From the NCBI GenBank assembly GCA_019694655.1, contig JAIBBN010000019.1:1-50930 (forward strand): 50,930 nt of DNA, written 5' to 3'. The notes under the pieces are model-generated. The model was given only the letters and a program-made list of their open reading frames with translations, ran no database searches and was not told where the DNA came from. Source of the DNA: Leptospirales bacterium. Its GTDB lineage: Bacteria; Spirochaetota; Leptospiria; Leptospirales; Leptonemataceae. A program made the translations under genes and the position numbers. This document shows, one piece after another, positions 17,780 through 26,408 of the stretch (within the stretch, counting starts at the first letter, position 1; the number at the start of each line of letters is the position of its first letter).

Positions 17780-18244
17780 CTAGCGGCCCCAGGGATTGCT
17801 CCCGGCGGCGTCGCCGCCCTCGGCGGCCGTCTTCGCCGGAGGCGTCGACAAACCGGCAGCCTGCAAAGCGGCCGCAGCCTTGTTGATTTGATCCTGGTGG
17901 ATGGCGCAGGAGATTACGCCGGTCAGATAACCCGTGACGATTCCAGCAACGTCGAGGATGACAACCGGGATGCGCGTGTCATTTTCCGGCATACTGGCGC
18001 GCTGCTGCATTTCGTTGAGCCGTTCTGAAATCGTATAGTCGACGTAGACGCTCCACAATCCGAAAGTGACGACGGTCAGTAGCAGATCCATCCAGTAGCC
18101 ATTGCCGGTAGGAGTCCGCCCGCAGAGTTTGCCCAGGTCCTCGTAGGTTCGATAGTACCAGAAAAATAAATAGATCCCACAGGTCACTATAGAGAGTACT
18201 ATTACAAAGACTGGGCTGGGGCGTTCCGTGGTCGAATCACTCAT
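17780..18244 (-). CDS. DUF4234-type small membrane protein
   Basis: 154 aa from the ATG at 18244 (MSDSTTERPS), with GAGG at a suitable distance. The opening VFVIVLSIVTCGIYLFFWYY is the first membrane segment and matches the DUF4234 signature (T-x-G-I/L-Y-x-x-x-W-x-Y); two further hydrophobic segments follow at about 50-70 and 92-115. The C-terminal 35 residues are Ala/Pro/Gly-rich. It lies on the minus strand between proB and proA, 12 bp from the proB stop, and breaks what is usually a proBA operon. Function unknown. Confidence 0.7.
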   Translation of the reverse strand: MSDSTTERPSPVFVIVLSIVTCGIYLFFWYYRTYEDLGKLCGRTPTGNGYWMDLLLTVVTFGLWSVYVDYTISERLNEMQQRASMPENDTRIPVVILDVAGIVTGYLTGVISCAIHQDQINKAAAALQAAGLSTPPAKTAAEGGDAAGSNPWGR

Positions 18245-18357
18245 TGGCGGAAACCTCACAATGGCGGAGAGATGTTGAGAAAGGAATTGCCAGGCGTCGG
18301 GGTGGCAAGCGATTCTCGTTTGGCCATATAGACGTTCAAGCAGCGCGATTGTTCACA

Positions 18358-19674
18358 ATGAGTATGACGGCGATCACACAAAATGCTACATCAGAAGCGG
18401 ACGCTTCCGTCAGTCAATTTGCGCCCCAGGCCGAAACCATTGCTCGCGCCGCGCGTGGAGCATTTCGCCGTCTGCGGCAGGCTTCGCTGGCCATGCGCAA
18501 TGACACGCTGCGGCGCCTGGCCGGGGCGCTGGTTTCGGCCGAGGGCCTCCAGAGCGTACTTGCCGCCAACCAAAGGGACCTGGCTCAGGCTGCCGCCGAT
18601 CAGTTGCGCTCCAATCTTGTCGATCGCCTGAAGCTCAGCGAGTCGCGGCTGGCAGATATGGCGCGCTCGCTGGAGGAGATTGCCTCCTTTCCAGACCCGC
18701 TTGGCGAAGTGATCCTCGGTCGCACCCTGCCCAATGGCATCGAAATGCTGCAACGTCGTACGCCGCTGGGCGTTGTCTTTACCATCTTTGAATCGCGGCC
18801 CAATGTAACGATCGATATCGCCGCGCTATGCGTCAAAAGCGGCAATTGTGCAATTCTGCGCGGCGGCAAAGAGGCGATCCACAGCAATCGTGCGCTGGCA
18901 GCGCTCTTTGCGCAGGCGGCAAGCGATGCCGGGTTGCCGCCAGACTCGGTGCAGCTGGTTGACAATGTTGACCGCCACTTGATGCAGGCGCTACTGCTGC
19001 GCGATGATCTCATTGATCTGGCGGTGCCGCGCGGCGGGGAGCAGCTGATTCGCTTCGTTAACGCGCACACCAGGATCCCGGTGATCAAGCACGACCGGGG
19101 CGTTTGCAACCTGTACATCGACCAGAGCGCTGCGCCGGAGCAGGCGCTGGCCATTGCAATCAATTCCAAGCTGCAACGCAGCTCCGTTTGCAACGCCATC
19201 GAAAACCTGGTGATTCACAAGGATTACCCCTGGGCCCGCGAGCTTCTGGCGGGACTGGCCGCTGCCGGGGCTGTACTGCTGGGCTGTGCGCGAACGCGCG
19301 CGTTTTTTCCGGCGGCGACGCCAATTGAGGACGAAGACGCCGCTTACTCCGAGGAGTTCCTCGATGAGCGTCTTTCGGTTAAGATCGTCGATGGACAGGA
19401 CGAAGCCATGGATTTCATATACCGCTACGGTAGCGGGCACAGCGAAGGCATTGTGGCGCGGGAGTCAGCGGCGATCGAGGCTTTTCAGAAGGCCTGTGAT
19501 AGCGCTGCCGTCTTTGTAAATTGCAGCACGCGCTTCCATGATGGCGGACAGATGGGTTTTGGCGCTGAAGTGGGCATCTCGACCGGTCGTTTGCATGTTC
19601 GCGGACCAATGGGACTTCGCGATTTGACCACGACCAGCTACTTGATGCGCGGCGAGGGTCAAGTTCGCACTTGA
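18358..19674 (+). CDS. proA: Gamma-glutamyl phosphate reductase
   Basis: 438 aa from the ATG at 18358 (a second ATG follows two codons later). It is an NADPH-dependent aldehyde-dehydrogenase-fold enzyme making glutamate semialdehyde from the ProB product. Family blocks visible: PLGVVFTIFESRPNVTID, LRGGKEAIHSN, VPRGGEQLI, HDRGVCNLYID and the catalytic cysteine in SSVCNAIENL. The end HVRGPMGLRDLTT is intact. Since the preceding gene points the other way, proA must have its own promoter in 18245-18357; I see no strong boxes. Confidence 0.96.
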   Translation: MSMTAITQNATSEADASVSQFAPQAETIARAARGAFRRLRQASLAMRNDTLRRLAGALVSAEGLQSVLAANQRDLAQAAADQLRSNLVDRLKLSESRLADMARSLEEIASFPDPLGEVILGRTLPNGIEMLQRRTPLGVVFTIFESRPNVTIDIAALCVKSGNCAILRGGKEAIHSNRALAALFAQAASDAGLPPDSVQLVDNVDRHLMQALLLRDDLIDLAVPRGGEQLIRFVNAHTRIPVIKHDRGVCNLYIDQSAAPEQALAIAINSKLQRSSVCNAIENLVIHKDYPWARELLAGLAAAGAVLLGCARTRAFFPAATPIEDEDAAYSEEFLDERLSVKIVDGQDEAMDFIYRYGSGHSEGIVARESAAIEAFQKACDSAAVFVNCSTRFHDGGQMGFGAEVGISTGRLHVRGPMGLRDLTTTSYLMRGEGQVRT

Positions 19675-19697
19675 GCAAACGGGGCGGAGGTACTTAG

Positions 19698-20414
19698 ATG
19701 TTATTCTGGAAACGCATGCGCCGACCGCTGCGCAAGTATAAGCCTGTGGAACGGCTGCTTTTTGGCGGCTCCTTTGATCCGCCGCATCGCGGTCATCTGG
19801 CGATGGTGCGCTTTGCCTTGCAGCAAGGTCTGTGCGATGACCTGGACATCTGTCCGGCGGCCCTGTCGCCCTTTAAGACGCTCTCCCCGCCGGCCTCCGC
19901 TGCCGAGCGCAAACGCATGCTGGAGCTCGCCCTTGGCGATATTGCTCTGGAAATCGACGAGCATCGCGATCGCATCCGTATTCTGGACCTGGAACTGCAG
20001 CGTGGCGGCCCAAGCTTCACAGCACAGACCTTGCGCGATCTACGCCTGGAATTTCCAGATACGCGCATCGGCCTGTTGCTGGGCTCGGACTCTTTTCTGA
20101 GCCTGGAACGCTGGCGCAATTTCCAGGATATCCTGTTTCATCACACCTTGCTGGTTTTTCGTCGATCAGAGGATCGCCAGGAAATGTTGCAGAATACGGC
20201 GCGCCGTTTCAAGCACCAGTACAGCAACTGCGGACCAGAGATCCGGATCCTGGACAACCCGCTGGTTGAAGCGTCCAGCCGGGAAACCAGAGCGGCCCTG
20301 GCCGAGGGCCTGGAGTCGCCGGCCTTGAGCCGCATGTTGAGTCCGGCGGTATTGCAGCACATCCGGCAACAGGGTCTCTACCGAGCCGCCGCTGGCGACC
20401 GGCGCAGCGCCTGA
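19698..20414 (+). CDS. nadD: Nicotinate-nucleotide adenylyltransferase
   Basis: 238 aa; transfers AMP to nicotinate mononucleotide in NAD synthesis. GGSFDPPHRGH near 23-33 is the nucleotidyltransferase motif, LLGSDSFLSLERW binds the nicotinate end, and VEASSRETRAALAEG is the ISSTxIR-like motif. GGAGG sits 7 nt before the ATG, supporting a start that adds about 17 basic residues before the motif region. Confidence 0.94.
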   Translation: MLFWKRMRRPLRKYKPVERLLFGGSFDPPHRGHLAMVRFALQQGLCDDLDICPAALSPFKTLSPPASAAERKRMLELALGDIALEIDEHRDRIRILDLELQRGGPSFTAQTLRDLRLEFPDTRIGLLLGSDSFLSLERWRNFQDILFHHTLLVFRRSEDRQEMLQNTARRFKHQYSNCGPEIRILDNPLVEASSRETRAALAEGLESPALSRMLSPAVLQHIRQQGLYRAAAGDRRSA

Positions 20415-20462
20415 CATGCTGAAATCGGTTGGCCCTGGCGCCGGCAAGCCGAAGCTGGTCGC

Positions 20463-21599
20463 ATGCCCCCGCAGCTAAAGCGCGCCTTGTGGATCGCAGG
20501 CATCGGGCTGGCTGTCTTCTTCGGCTTGATGGCTTACAATCGAGCCACATCGAACTCCATCGACCTCCGCCTGGGCGAAAGCGCGCCTTTTGCAGTACGC
20601 TTTGCAATCACGGAAGAGGATGGTTCGCTTCCGGTGGTAGGGCAGGCCGTTTTCTTTCCAACACGAAAGCGCCTGTTGCTCTACTTTGCCAACACCGATG
20701 CCCGCTTTGACGCCTCCGGCGATTTGCTGTCGTCCATGAGTCCTTCTGGCGCCGACCGTTTCTCCCAGTATACCGACCTTGGCAGCGAGTATCACCTTCA
20801 TATTTCGCGGCCCCAGCTGGGCAGACTGCTCGATCTGGGCGAGGGCCTGTCGATGTTCCTGGAGGCGCCGCTGGTTTTCGAGAATGCGCGTTTTCAGTAT
20901 CCCGATGGTCTGCGCATCATGCCAGGCGAGCAGGCCCTGGAATACGCGCTGGCGCGCAGGAAAATGGAGCGCGGCAGCGAGTACCTGTCCGGAGTGGAGC
21001 GCCTCTACCGCGTTGAGTCGTTGCTGCTAACGCTCTTCTGGAACGCAGCCGAATTTGCGCACAAACTGGACAGCGCTGCCGTCCAGCACAGCGCCGTTGG
21101 TTTGCTGGATACCAACATGAATCCAGAGGAGCTGGCCAGCCTCTTTGGCTATATCGTCGGGCGCAGCGAGCTCGAAATCAGTTGTCTTGAATTGCCGCTG
21201 GACTTCGTGCCAGGACCTGGCGGCGGGAAGTTGCTGGTAAAGGAGACGCGATCCAGAGTGCTCTTCAGTGAATTTGTAGAGAATCTGAATGCCGGGCGCT
21301 TGAATCAGGACACATTCCCTGTCGAGGTGCTCAATGGCACGGAGGTTGGCGGTCAGGCCCGTCGCGTGAAGCAATTCCTGCAGGATCGCGCCCTGCCAGT
21401 ACTCAACGCCGGCAACTATCCGCTGAAGCCGCTTGCTTCCAGTTACATCGTCGATCGATCCGGCAATACCTACGCCCCTCGTCGGGTTCTAGAATTGACA
21501 GGGATGGATCGCACCCGAGTCGCCTTTGGGCGGGCCGCCGCAAATGTCAGCGTGTCCTTGTTGATTGGCGAGGACTTCAATCCTAAACACTTACATTAA
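20463..21599 (+). CDS. LytR C-terminal-domain membrane protein
   Basis: 378 aa. Residues 7-25 are one membrane anchor; the rest is predicted outside the cytoplasm. Residues about 285-370 match the LytR_C domain (VEVLNGTEVGGQARRVKQFL, a frequent partner of LCP wall-polymer ligases). The middle part only loosely resembles an LCP domain and lacks the usual Arg/Asp phosphate-binding pattern, so ligase activity is doubtful. The position between nadD and rsfS matches the Leptospira arrangement as I remember it. The stop is 6 bp before rsfS. Confidence 0.75.
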   Translation: MPPQLKRALWIAGIGLAVFFGLMAYNRATSNSIDLRLGESAPFAVRFAITEEDGSLPVVGQAVFFPTRKRLLLYFANTDARFDASGDLLSSMSPSGADRFSQYTDLGSEYHLHISRPQLGRLLDLGEGLSMFLEAPLVFENARFQYPDGLRIMPGEQALEYALARRKMERGSEYLSGVERLYRVESLLLTLFWNAAEFAHKLDSAAVQHSAVGLLDTNMNPEELASLFGYIVGRSELEISCLELPLDFVPGPGGGKLLVKETRSRVLFSEFVENLNAGRLNQDTFPVEVLNGTEVGGQARRVKQFLQDRALPVLNAGNYPLKPLASSYIVDRSGNTYAPRRVLELTGMDRTRVAFGRAAANVSVSLLIGEDFNPKHLH

Positions 21600-21605
21600 A
21601 TTACC

Positions 21606-22031
21606 ATGCCGCGCAATCCCGAATCTCAAAAGCAAAAAGAAGCGAACGCTATCGATCAACAGTCGGCGGCGCTTGCCGCCCGCCGCAAACTGGCCATGGA
21701 GATTATCGATTTTCTGGACGAGAAGAAGGTCATGGACCTGCTCGCCATTGATCTGGAGGGAGTGAACCCCTACTTTGGCATCTTCTTAATTGGTACGGCA
21801 GGTTCTCAAGTTCAGCTCAAATCGCTGGTTCGCGAATTCAGTCGGCGATTTGCCGAGCAGATTCCGCGTGGAATGAACGTGCGTCCCGCCGATTTCGCCT
21901 CCGGCTGGGTGATCCTCGACTTGATTGACGTTGTCGTACATCTATTTCTGCCCGAACAACGCGAGTTCTACAATCTGGAACGCCTGTGGGGCGACGGCAA
22001 GACGCTGCGCGACGAGCGACGCCGCCTCTAA
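21606..22031 (+). CDS. rsfS: Ribosome silencing factor RsfS
   Basis: 141 aa. The RsfS/DUF143 domain is complete: FLDEKKVMDLLAIDLEGV, FGIFLIGTAGSQVQLKSL, SGWVILDLIDVVVHLF and EQREFYNLERLWG. It binds L14 and blocks subunit joining when nutrients fall. About 25 extra charged residues precede the domain. Last gene of the plus-strand block that begins upstream with nadD. Confidence 0.95.
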   Translation: MPRNPESQKQKEANAIDQQSAALAARRKLAMEIIDFLDEKKVMDLLAIDLEGVNPYFGIFLIGTAGSQVQLKSLVREFSRRFAEQIPRGMNVRPADFASGWVILDLIDVVVHLFLPEQREFYNLERLWGDGKTLRDERRRL

Positions 22032-22076
22032 GAGCGCGTCCCCAAACCCCATCTGTGGAGTTTTGGGACCGGCTCT
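22031..22076. terminator. Long hairpin between convergent genes, possible bidirectional terminator
   Basis: AGAGC (22031-22035) pairs with GCTCT (22072-22076), and inside it GTCCC-c-AAAC (22038-22047) pairs with GTTT-t-GGGAC (22060-22069). It begins at the rsfS stop and lies between rsfS and a convergent gene. There is no T-run on either side, so intrinsic termination is only suggested. Confidence 0.45.
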
Positions 22077-22084
22077 AATTCGCC

Positions 22085-22118
22085 GCAGGGACTTGCGGCA
22101 GGGACTTGCGGCAGGGAC
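22085..22118. repeat. Short tandem repeat, 13-bp unit
   Basis: Unit GCAGGGACTTGCG occurs twice in full (22085-22097, 22098-22110), followed by the first eight bases of a third. Non-coding, just beyond the hairpin after rsfS. Such a repeat can change length by slippage. Confidence 0.7.
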
Positions 22119-22122
22119 AGCG

Positions 22123-22599
22123 CTACTCTGCGCTAACAGCCTGCGTTGACCGTTGCCAGGGCGGCGCCAGAGGGTGAGTCGCGCTCAGTAGATTCCAAAC
22201 CCCGGCCAGAGCTAGCAACAGCCCGATCCCGGAGACGATCCCAAGCGCAAACGCCCCCTCTCCGCCGGAGCTGCGAGCAGCTATGATCATTCCCAGAAGC
22301 CAGGCCGCGCCCAGCAGGCACAGGCCAAGCGCGTGCACAATAAGCAGAATCGCCCCTGGTCGGCGCTGGCGCAGAATGATGCCCAGCGTACCACACAACG
22401 CCAGTGCCAGCAGCACGCCCGAGGCGGCGGCAATTGCAGAGACGGGCGGTAAATTTTGCATCGCCGGCGAGGCGCCCTGGGCGCTGAGCAGGCGAGCCAG
22501 CAAGATGATCAGGGCAATGAGCGCCATAAGGCCGCTGCTGCCAGCGGTAATGCCAATACAGAGTTTCCAGGCGAGTCTCATCCGGCGATCAGGGTCCAC
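22123..22599 (-). CDS. Small integral membrane protein, unknown
   Basis: 158 aa if the GTG at 22599 is used; an ATG at 22581 (MRLAWKLC) is equally plausible because neither has a clear ribosome site. Four hydrophobic segments, roughly residues 15-38, 52-74, 82-105 and 117-140, with short loops and a basic N-terminus. No family recognised. Composition and codon use look like the neighbours. Convergent with rsfS. Confidence 0.6.
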   Translation of the reverse strand: MDPDRRMRLAWKLCIGITAGSSGLMALIALIILLARLLSAQGASPAMQNLPPVSAIAAASGVLLALALCGTLGIILRQRRPGAILLIVHALGLCLLGAAWLLGMIIAARSSGGEGAFALGIVSGIGLLLALAGVWNLLSATHPLAPPWQRSTQAVSAE

Positions 22600-22729
22600 A
22601 AGACACGGGAACGACGGTGCGCCGCGGCGGCCAGCGAAATGCGCCGCAGCTTCGCCGCAAAAGGAATAGCGGCCGTGGCCATAGAGGAAACTCTGGCCTC
22701 GAGCCGTTCCATGAGCGGTCAGTGCAACT

Positions 22730-23782
22730 ATGATAACTGCAGAACTGGAGCGCGCCGTCCAGGCAGCGCTGGAAACGATCGAACACCCCGGCTATAAGCG
22801 CAGCCTTGCCGACCTTGGCATGTACGGCGGATTGAGCGCCGACGGCGAAAGCCTGCGCCTGCTGCTACGCAGCCCCGACGCTGATAAGAAAGCTCAGATT
22901 GCGCTTGAGGCGCAGGTGCGCAAGGCGCTTTCACCCGTGGAACTGCCGGCCAAGCTCAAGATCCGCTTTGAAGTTGATGAGAGCCTGAAGCCGGGAGACG
23001 ATGGCAATCGAATCCGGGGCGTAAAGAACCTGATCGCGGTGGGCTCGGGCAAAGGCGGCGTTGGCAAGAGCACCGTTGCTGCCAATCTCGCGGCGGCCAT
23101 GGCGCTGCGCGGCCTGCGCGTTGGTTTGATCGATGCGGACATCTATGGCCCGTCGCTGGGACGCATGTTTGGACTGCAGGGGAAGATTCCGCTGCATGGC
23201 GATGGGAAGAATCGTATCTTTCCGGTGGAAGCGCATGGCGTAAAGCTGGTCTCCTTCAGTTTCATGCTGGAGAATGATCAGGCTGTTATCTGGCGCGGTC
23301 CGATGCTGGGCAAGGCCGTGGAACAATTTCTGTTTCAGGTCAATTGGGGCGAGCTCGACTACCTGATCATAGATCTGCCGCCAGGAACGGGCGATGTGCA
23401 GCTTTCGCTGGCGCAACTGGTTGAGGTGGATGGCGCCGTGATTGTCACCACGCCTCAGAATGTGGCGCTGCAGGACGCCAGCCGCGCCATCCGTATGTTC
23501 ATGGATGTTAAGATGCCGATTCTGGGCGTCATCGAGAATATGTCGGAGTTTATCTGTCCGGAATGCGGACATGTATCGCATATCTTTTCGCGCAATGGCG
23601 GCGAGTCTATAGCAGCGAAGTACAGCGCCCCCCTGCTGGGAAACATTCCAATTACAGAAGCAATCATGCAGTCCGGCGAAGAAGGCGTTCCGCTGGCGGC
23701 AGCGCTCAAAGAAGGTCCGATGGTAGAGGCCTACTTTCAAGTCATCGATCGTCTGGCCGTCGAAATTGAGAAGTACCGCTAG
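22730..23782 (+). CDS. Mrp/ApbC-family Fe-S carrier ATPase
   Basis: 350 aa. An N-terminal DUF59/MIP18-like domain (about 1-85) is followed by a deviant Walker A GSGKGGVGKST (105-115), DADIYGPSLGRMFG, and a switch block DYLIIDLPPGTGDVQL. The CPEC pair near residue 275 is the site that holds a bridging Fe-S cluster in the dimer. It delivers clusters to apoproteins in the cytosol. The DUF59 domain, however, has no cysteine, unlike SufT-type versions. Confidence 0.92.
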   Translation: MITAELERAVQAALETIEHPGYKRSLADLGMYGGLSADGESLRLLLRSPDADKKAQIALEAQVRKALSPVELPAKLKIRFEVDESLKPGDDGNRIRGVKNLIAVGSGKGGVGKSTVAANLAAAMALRGLRVGLIDADIYGPSLGRMFGLQGKIPLHGDGKNRIFPVEAHGVKLVSFSFMLENDQAVIWRGPMLGKAVEQFLFQVNWGELDYLIIDLPPGTGDVQLSLAQLVEVDGAVIVTTPQNVALQDASRAIRMFMDVKMPILGVIENMSEFICPECGHVSHIFSRNGGESIAAKYSAPLLGNIPITEAIMQSGEEGVPLAAALKEGPMVEAYFQVIDRLAVEIEKYR

Positions 23783-23817
23783 GTCTGCCCGGTAGCAGGG
23801 CCAGGCGCGCGAGGTCT

Positions 23818-23852
23818 ATAAAAAAGAAAAGGGGCGCTGGTTTGCGCCCCTT
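23818..23852 (-). terminator. Intrinsic terminator of flgM
   Basis: Perfect 9-bp stem AAGGGGCGC (23829-23837) / GCGCCCCTT (23844-23852) with a 6-nt loop. On the minus strand it is followed by a T-rich tract (TTTTCTTTTTTA), the classical rho-independent form, 54 bp beyond the flgM stop. On the plus strand only TT follows, so it serves mrp less well. Confidence 0.85.
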
Positions 23853-23905
23853 GGTCTGCGAACTTCTTCGCCAATCACAGTTGAGAGATACGGAATCGCT
23901 GTGAA

Positions 23906-24205
23906 TTAGCCGCGAAAGAAGACGCCAAGCAAAGATTCGGCCACGCGGTTGGCCTGCTCATCGCTTACTGCATCGTATTCGCCGCGAGCAACGCGCTCCT
24001 TGATGTCACGCAAGCGTTCGGCGCGATCCGGTTCTTCAGTTTGCAGCGCGGCTTTGGCAACCCGGGCTGCTTCCGCTGCGCGGGCGCCTTCGGCTGATAT
24101 GGTTACAGCATCGCCGGCGCGCAAGGGGGTTTCGGCGCGAGCGGTCGGCTCGTTCTTTTTGGGTCCGTAGTTGGGACCGACGCCCCCGACTTTATCAATA
24201 ATCAT
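23906..24205 (-). CDS. flgM: FlgM-like anti-sigma-28 factor
   Basis: 99 aa from the ATG at 24205 (MIIDKVGGVGP), with GGAGAGG 9 nt upstream; the frame from 24229 would place the ribosome site inside the gene. The first half is disordered-looking and the C-terminal part (RAERLRDIKERVARGEY, then DEQANRVAESLLG) matches the two FlgM helices that hold the flagellar sigma factor FliA. It would keep late flagellar genes off until the hook is complete. No other flagellar gene is next to it, and its own terminator shows it is a single-gene unit on this side. Confidence 0.8.
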   Translation of the reverse strand: MIIDKVGGVGPNYGPKKNEPTARAETPLRAGDAVTISAEGARAAEAARVAKAALQTEEPDRAERLRDIKERVARGEYDAVSDEQANRVAESLLGVFFRG

Positions 24206-24301
24206 GACAGTGTACCTCTCCATTTGCATTATCGGCCGCCAGCAGAATCCACATAAATAATTTTCCGGAAAGCGCCAGGTCCCGGGGCCCCCGGCAACGT
24301 C

Positions 24302-25066
24302 TCATGGCAGATCCTGGCCGGAGGGCGGGGCAGCATCGCGGCTGCGCCCCGGCGGCCCTAAGAGGATCGTAAATTCGCCGCGAAGCTCAAGATTTGCCAG
24401 TAGCCTTTCCGGGGGCTGACCCGGCTGCCAGCGCCTTATGTCCTCGAAGCGCTTGGTCAGCTCCCGAAATACCAGTATTTCGCGCTCTGGCAGCAACTCC
24501 ATCGACTCGCGCAATAAGGCCTGGACTCGATGGACGCTTTCGTAGAGGGCCAGGACGCCATCAAAGTCCCGCCACTGCTCCAGAAAGCGGCGGCGGGGGC
24601 CGCCCTTATGCGATAGGAAGCCAGTGAAGAGCGTTGGATTGGTTTGCCAACCGCTGGCCGAAAGCGCGGCGGTCAGGGCTGAGGGTCCCGGAATGGGTAC
24701 AAGCGGACAATCGGGCAGCAGATCGCGGACCATGCGAACCAGGGAGGAACCGGGGTCGGAGAGGCCTGGCGTGCCGGCGTCGCTGACCAGGGCCAGGCGC
24801 TGTTGGGACTGCAGCGCGCGCAACGCGGCCTCGTTGTCTTCCTGCTGACGATGGACGCGATAGGACTTGAGCGGCGTTTTCAAGCCATAATGGTGCAGCA
24901 GACGCGAAGTCGTCCGCGTGTCCTCGGCCAGCAGCAAATCGACGCCGGCCAGCACGCGTAACGCGCGCAGGCTGATGTCCTCCAGATTGCCGATCGGCGT
25001 GGCGACGATGTAAAGGGCCGGCCCGGCCGGCAGCTCCGGATCAAGCGTAAGCGTCAGGGATTGCAC
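24302..25066 (-). CDS. rsmI: 16S rRNA (cytidine-1402-2'-O)-methyltransferase
   Basis: 254 aa tetrapyrrole-methylase-fold enzyme. Conserved blocks: LYIVATPIGNLEDISLRAL, LLAEDTRTTSRLL, LVSDAGTPGLSDPG and IPGPSALTAALSASG. It methylates the ribose of C1402 in the decoding centre. The GTG start lies 13 bp inside the end of the upstream lipoprotein gene, so the two are translationally coupled. Confidence 0.95.
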   Translation of the reverse strand: MQSLTLTLDPELPAGPALYIVATPIGNLEDISLRALRVLAGVDLLLAEDTRTTSRLLHHYGLKTPLKSYRVHRQQEDNEAALRALQSQQRLALVSDAGTPGLSDPGSSLVRMVRDLLPDCPLVPIPGPSALTAALSASGWQTNPTLFTGFLSHKGGPRRRFLEQWRDFDGVLALYESVHRVQALLRESMELLPEREILVFRELTKRFEDIRRWQPGQPPERLLANLELRGEFTILLGPPGRSRDAAPPSGQDLP

Positions 25067-25599
25067 GGAGTTCCCGAGGGACAGAGGGCCACATTGGCAG
25101 CGGCGCAGGCGCTGATCTCTGCGCCGGCAATCGATTCCAGGCCTTCGCGCGTATAAGCGCTCATCCGAAAATAGTAACGTTCGCAGGTAGCAAAGTACTC
25201 TGGCGAGGGCGGCGCCTTGAAGTAGTTCAAGCGCTGCGTGATGCGATTTGTGGTATCCGGCGGCTGGTCGGCGTGGTTGAAACTGGGGCGGACCCCTGAA
25301 GGCAAGTAGGGCTGACCGCTGACGCCGCCCAGAATGGCCTGGGCTGAGGTTGCGGTGTTGTTGATATACAGGTTGTAGCCAACAAATCCGCTTTCTTGAT
25401 TTGTAAGGTAGTATTGTAAGTCGAAGCCGTACTGCAGCGGTTGGCCAATCGCTTGAATCTCGACGGCCTGCACGGAGACAATTGCCGGGGCGCCGATGGG
25501 CGTGAGCGCCACGTACAGAGGGTAGATGGCGTCATCGGCGTTCACGCCGCAGGCGGATAGACCCAGGGCCGCCGCCAGAATGGCCGCTTTTCTTGCCAT
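25054..25599 (-). CDS. Lipoprotein, unknown
   Basis: 181 aa from the ATG at 25599 (MARKAAILAAALGLSACG). The signal peptide ends with the lipobox LSAC. The mature part is beta-rich, with a fibronectin-III-like feel (VSVQAVEIQAIGQPLQYGF, then GFVGYNLYINN and YYFRMSAYTREGLES), ending with several cysteines. It overlaps rsmI by 13 bp. The domain call is from pattern only; a role in the envelope follows from the lipobox. Confidence 0.7.
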   Translation of the reverse strand: MARKAAILAAALGLSACGVNADDAIYPLYVALTPIGAPAIVSVQAVEIQAIGQPLQYGFDLQYYLTNQESGFVGYNLYINNTATSAQAILGGVSGQPYLPSGVRPSFNHADQPPDTTNRITQRLNYFKAPPSPEYFATCERYYFRMSAYTREGLESIAGAEISACAAANVALCPSGTPCNP

Positions 25600-25658
25600 C
25601 ACGCGTTCCAGCTGGTAGCGTGGCAGGCGGCCCTTGCGGGTCAAGCAAAGCTCCAGCT

Positions 25659-26351
25659 ATGAAATCCAACGCCCTGGTCTATCCCATTTATCTGGCATGC
25701 TGTGCGGCGCTGGCATTCTACTTTTTGTTTACATCGAGTCGGGAGTCGGCCGGACATTCGGATGCCGATCTGATTGGCGCAGTACTGGCCGGTCGGGCTG
25801 GCGCGGATTCTGGCGGCGAGGAGGACGGGCCCGAATCAATCTTCGATACCCCTTTCTATTCCAGCGCGCAACTCAGCCGTCCGATCGCCGAAGAGGAGGG
25901 CGAATTGCCCGACAATGGCGAGGAGCCGGAGATTCTGGATCCCGCAAATCCAGACAACCCGGTCAACCCGATGACCGGCCAGCGCTTTCCCGATTCAGCA
26001 ATGCGCGTCTTCGATCGATTGCGCGATCGTTTCCCTACCAACAGTTTGCTGCCCAGACGACAGAGCGCCGCAGAACGCCAGGCCGAGGATACGGAGCGCT
26101 TGCGTGTCATGAGTCTTCAGTCCAGTATTGCTACAGGCCAGGCCTCCCGCGACCAGGTGAATGAATTCTATGACTTTCAAGCGAAGAGCTGGCGCGATCG
26201 TCTGGAACTGATTGAGTTTGTAGTTGGCGAGAAGGGCGACGCTATGTCGCCGGAAATTCGTCAGCAGTATGATCGCGTCAGAAGCATGAGCGACGAGCAG
26301 GTCAAGGCGCTTGAGGCGCAGCGTCAGGCTGCCCTTAGCAGAGCGCACTGA
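25659..26351 (+). CDS. Membrane-anchored protein, unknown
   Basis: 230 aa from the ATG at 25659. Residues 6-24 are a hydrophobic anchor (ALVYPIYLACCAALAFYFLF). An acidic, Pro/Asn-rich middle (about 55-105) is followed by a helical, charged C-terminal half with many Arg, Gln and Glu residues, possibly coiled coil. No family recognised. The longer frame from 25593 adds non-hydrophobic residues before the anchor and is less likely. It is divergent from the lipoprotein gene with 59 bp between starts. Confidence 0.6.
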   Translation: MKSNALVYPIYLACCAALAFYFLFTSSRESAGHSDADLIGAVLAGRAGADSGGEEDGPESIFDTPFYSSAQLSRPIAEEEGELPDNGEEPEILDPANPDNPVNPMTGQRFPDSAMRVFDRLRDRFPTNSLLPRRQSAAERQAEDTERLRVMSLQSSIATGQASRDQVNEFYDFQAKSWRDRLELIEFVVGEKGDAMSPEIRQQYDRVRSMSDEQVKALEAQRQAALSRAH

Positions 26352-26408
26352 AAAAAGGTCAACTGTCGCTTGCCGCCGCTGCGATGGCCAGAGCTTTGCG
26401 TCCTCCGG

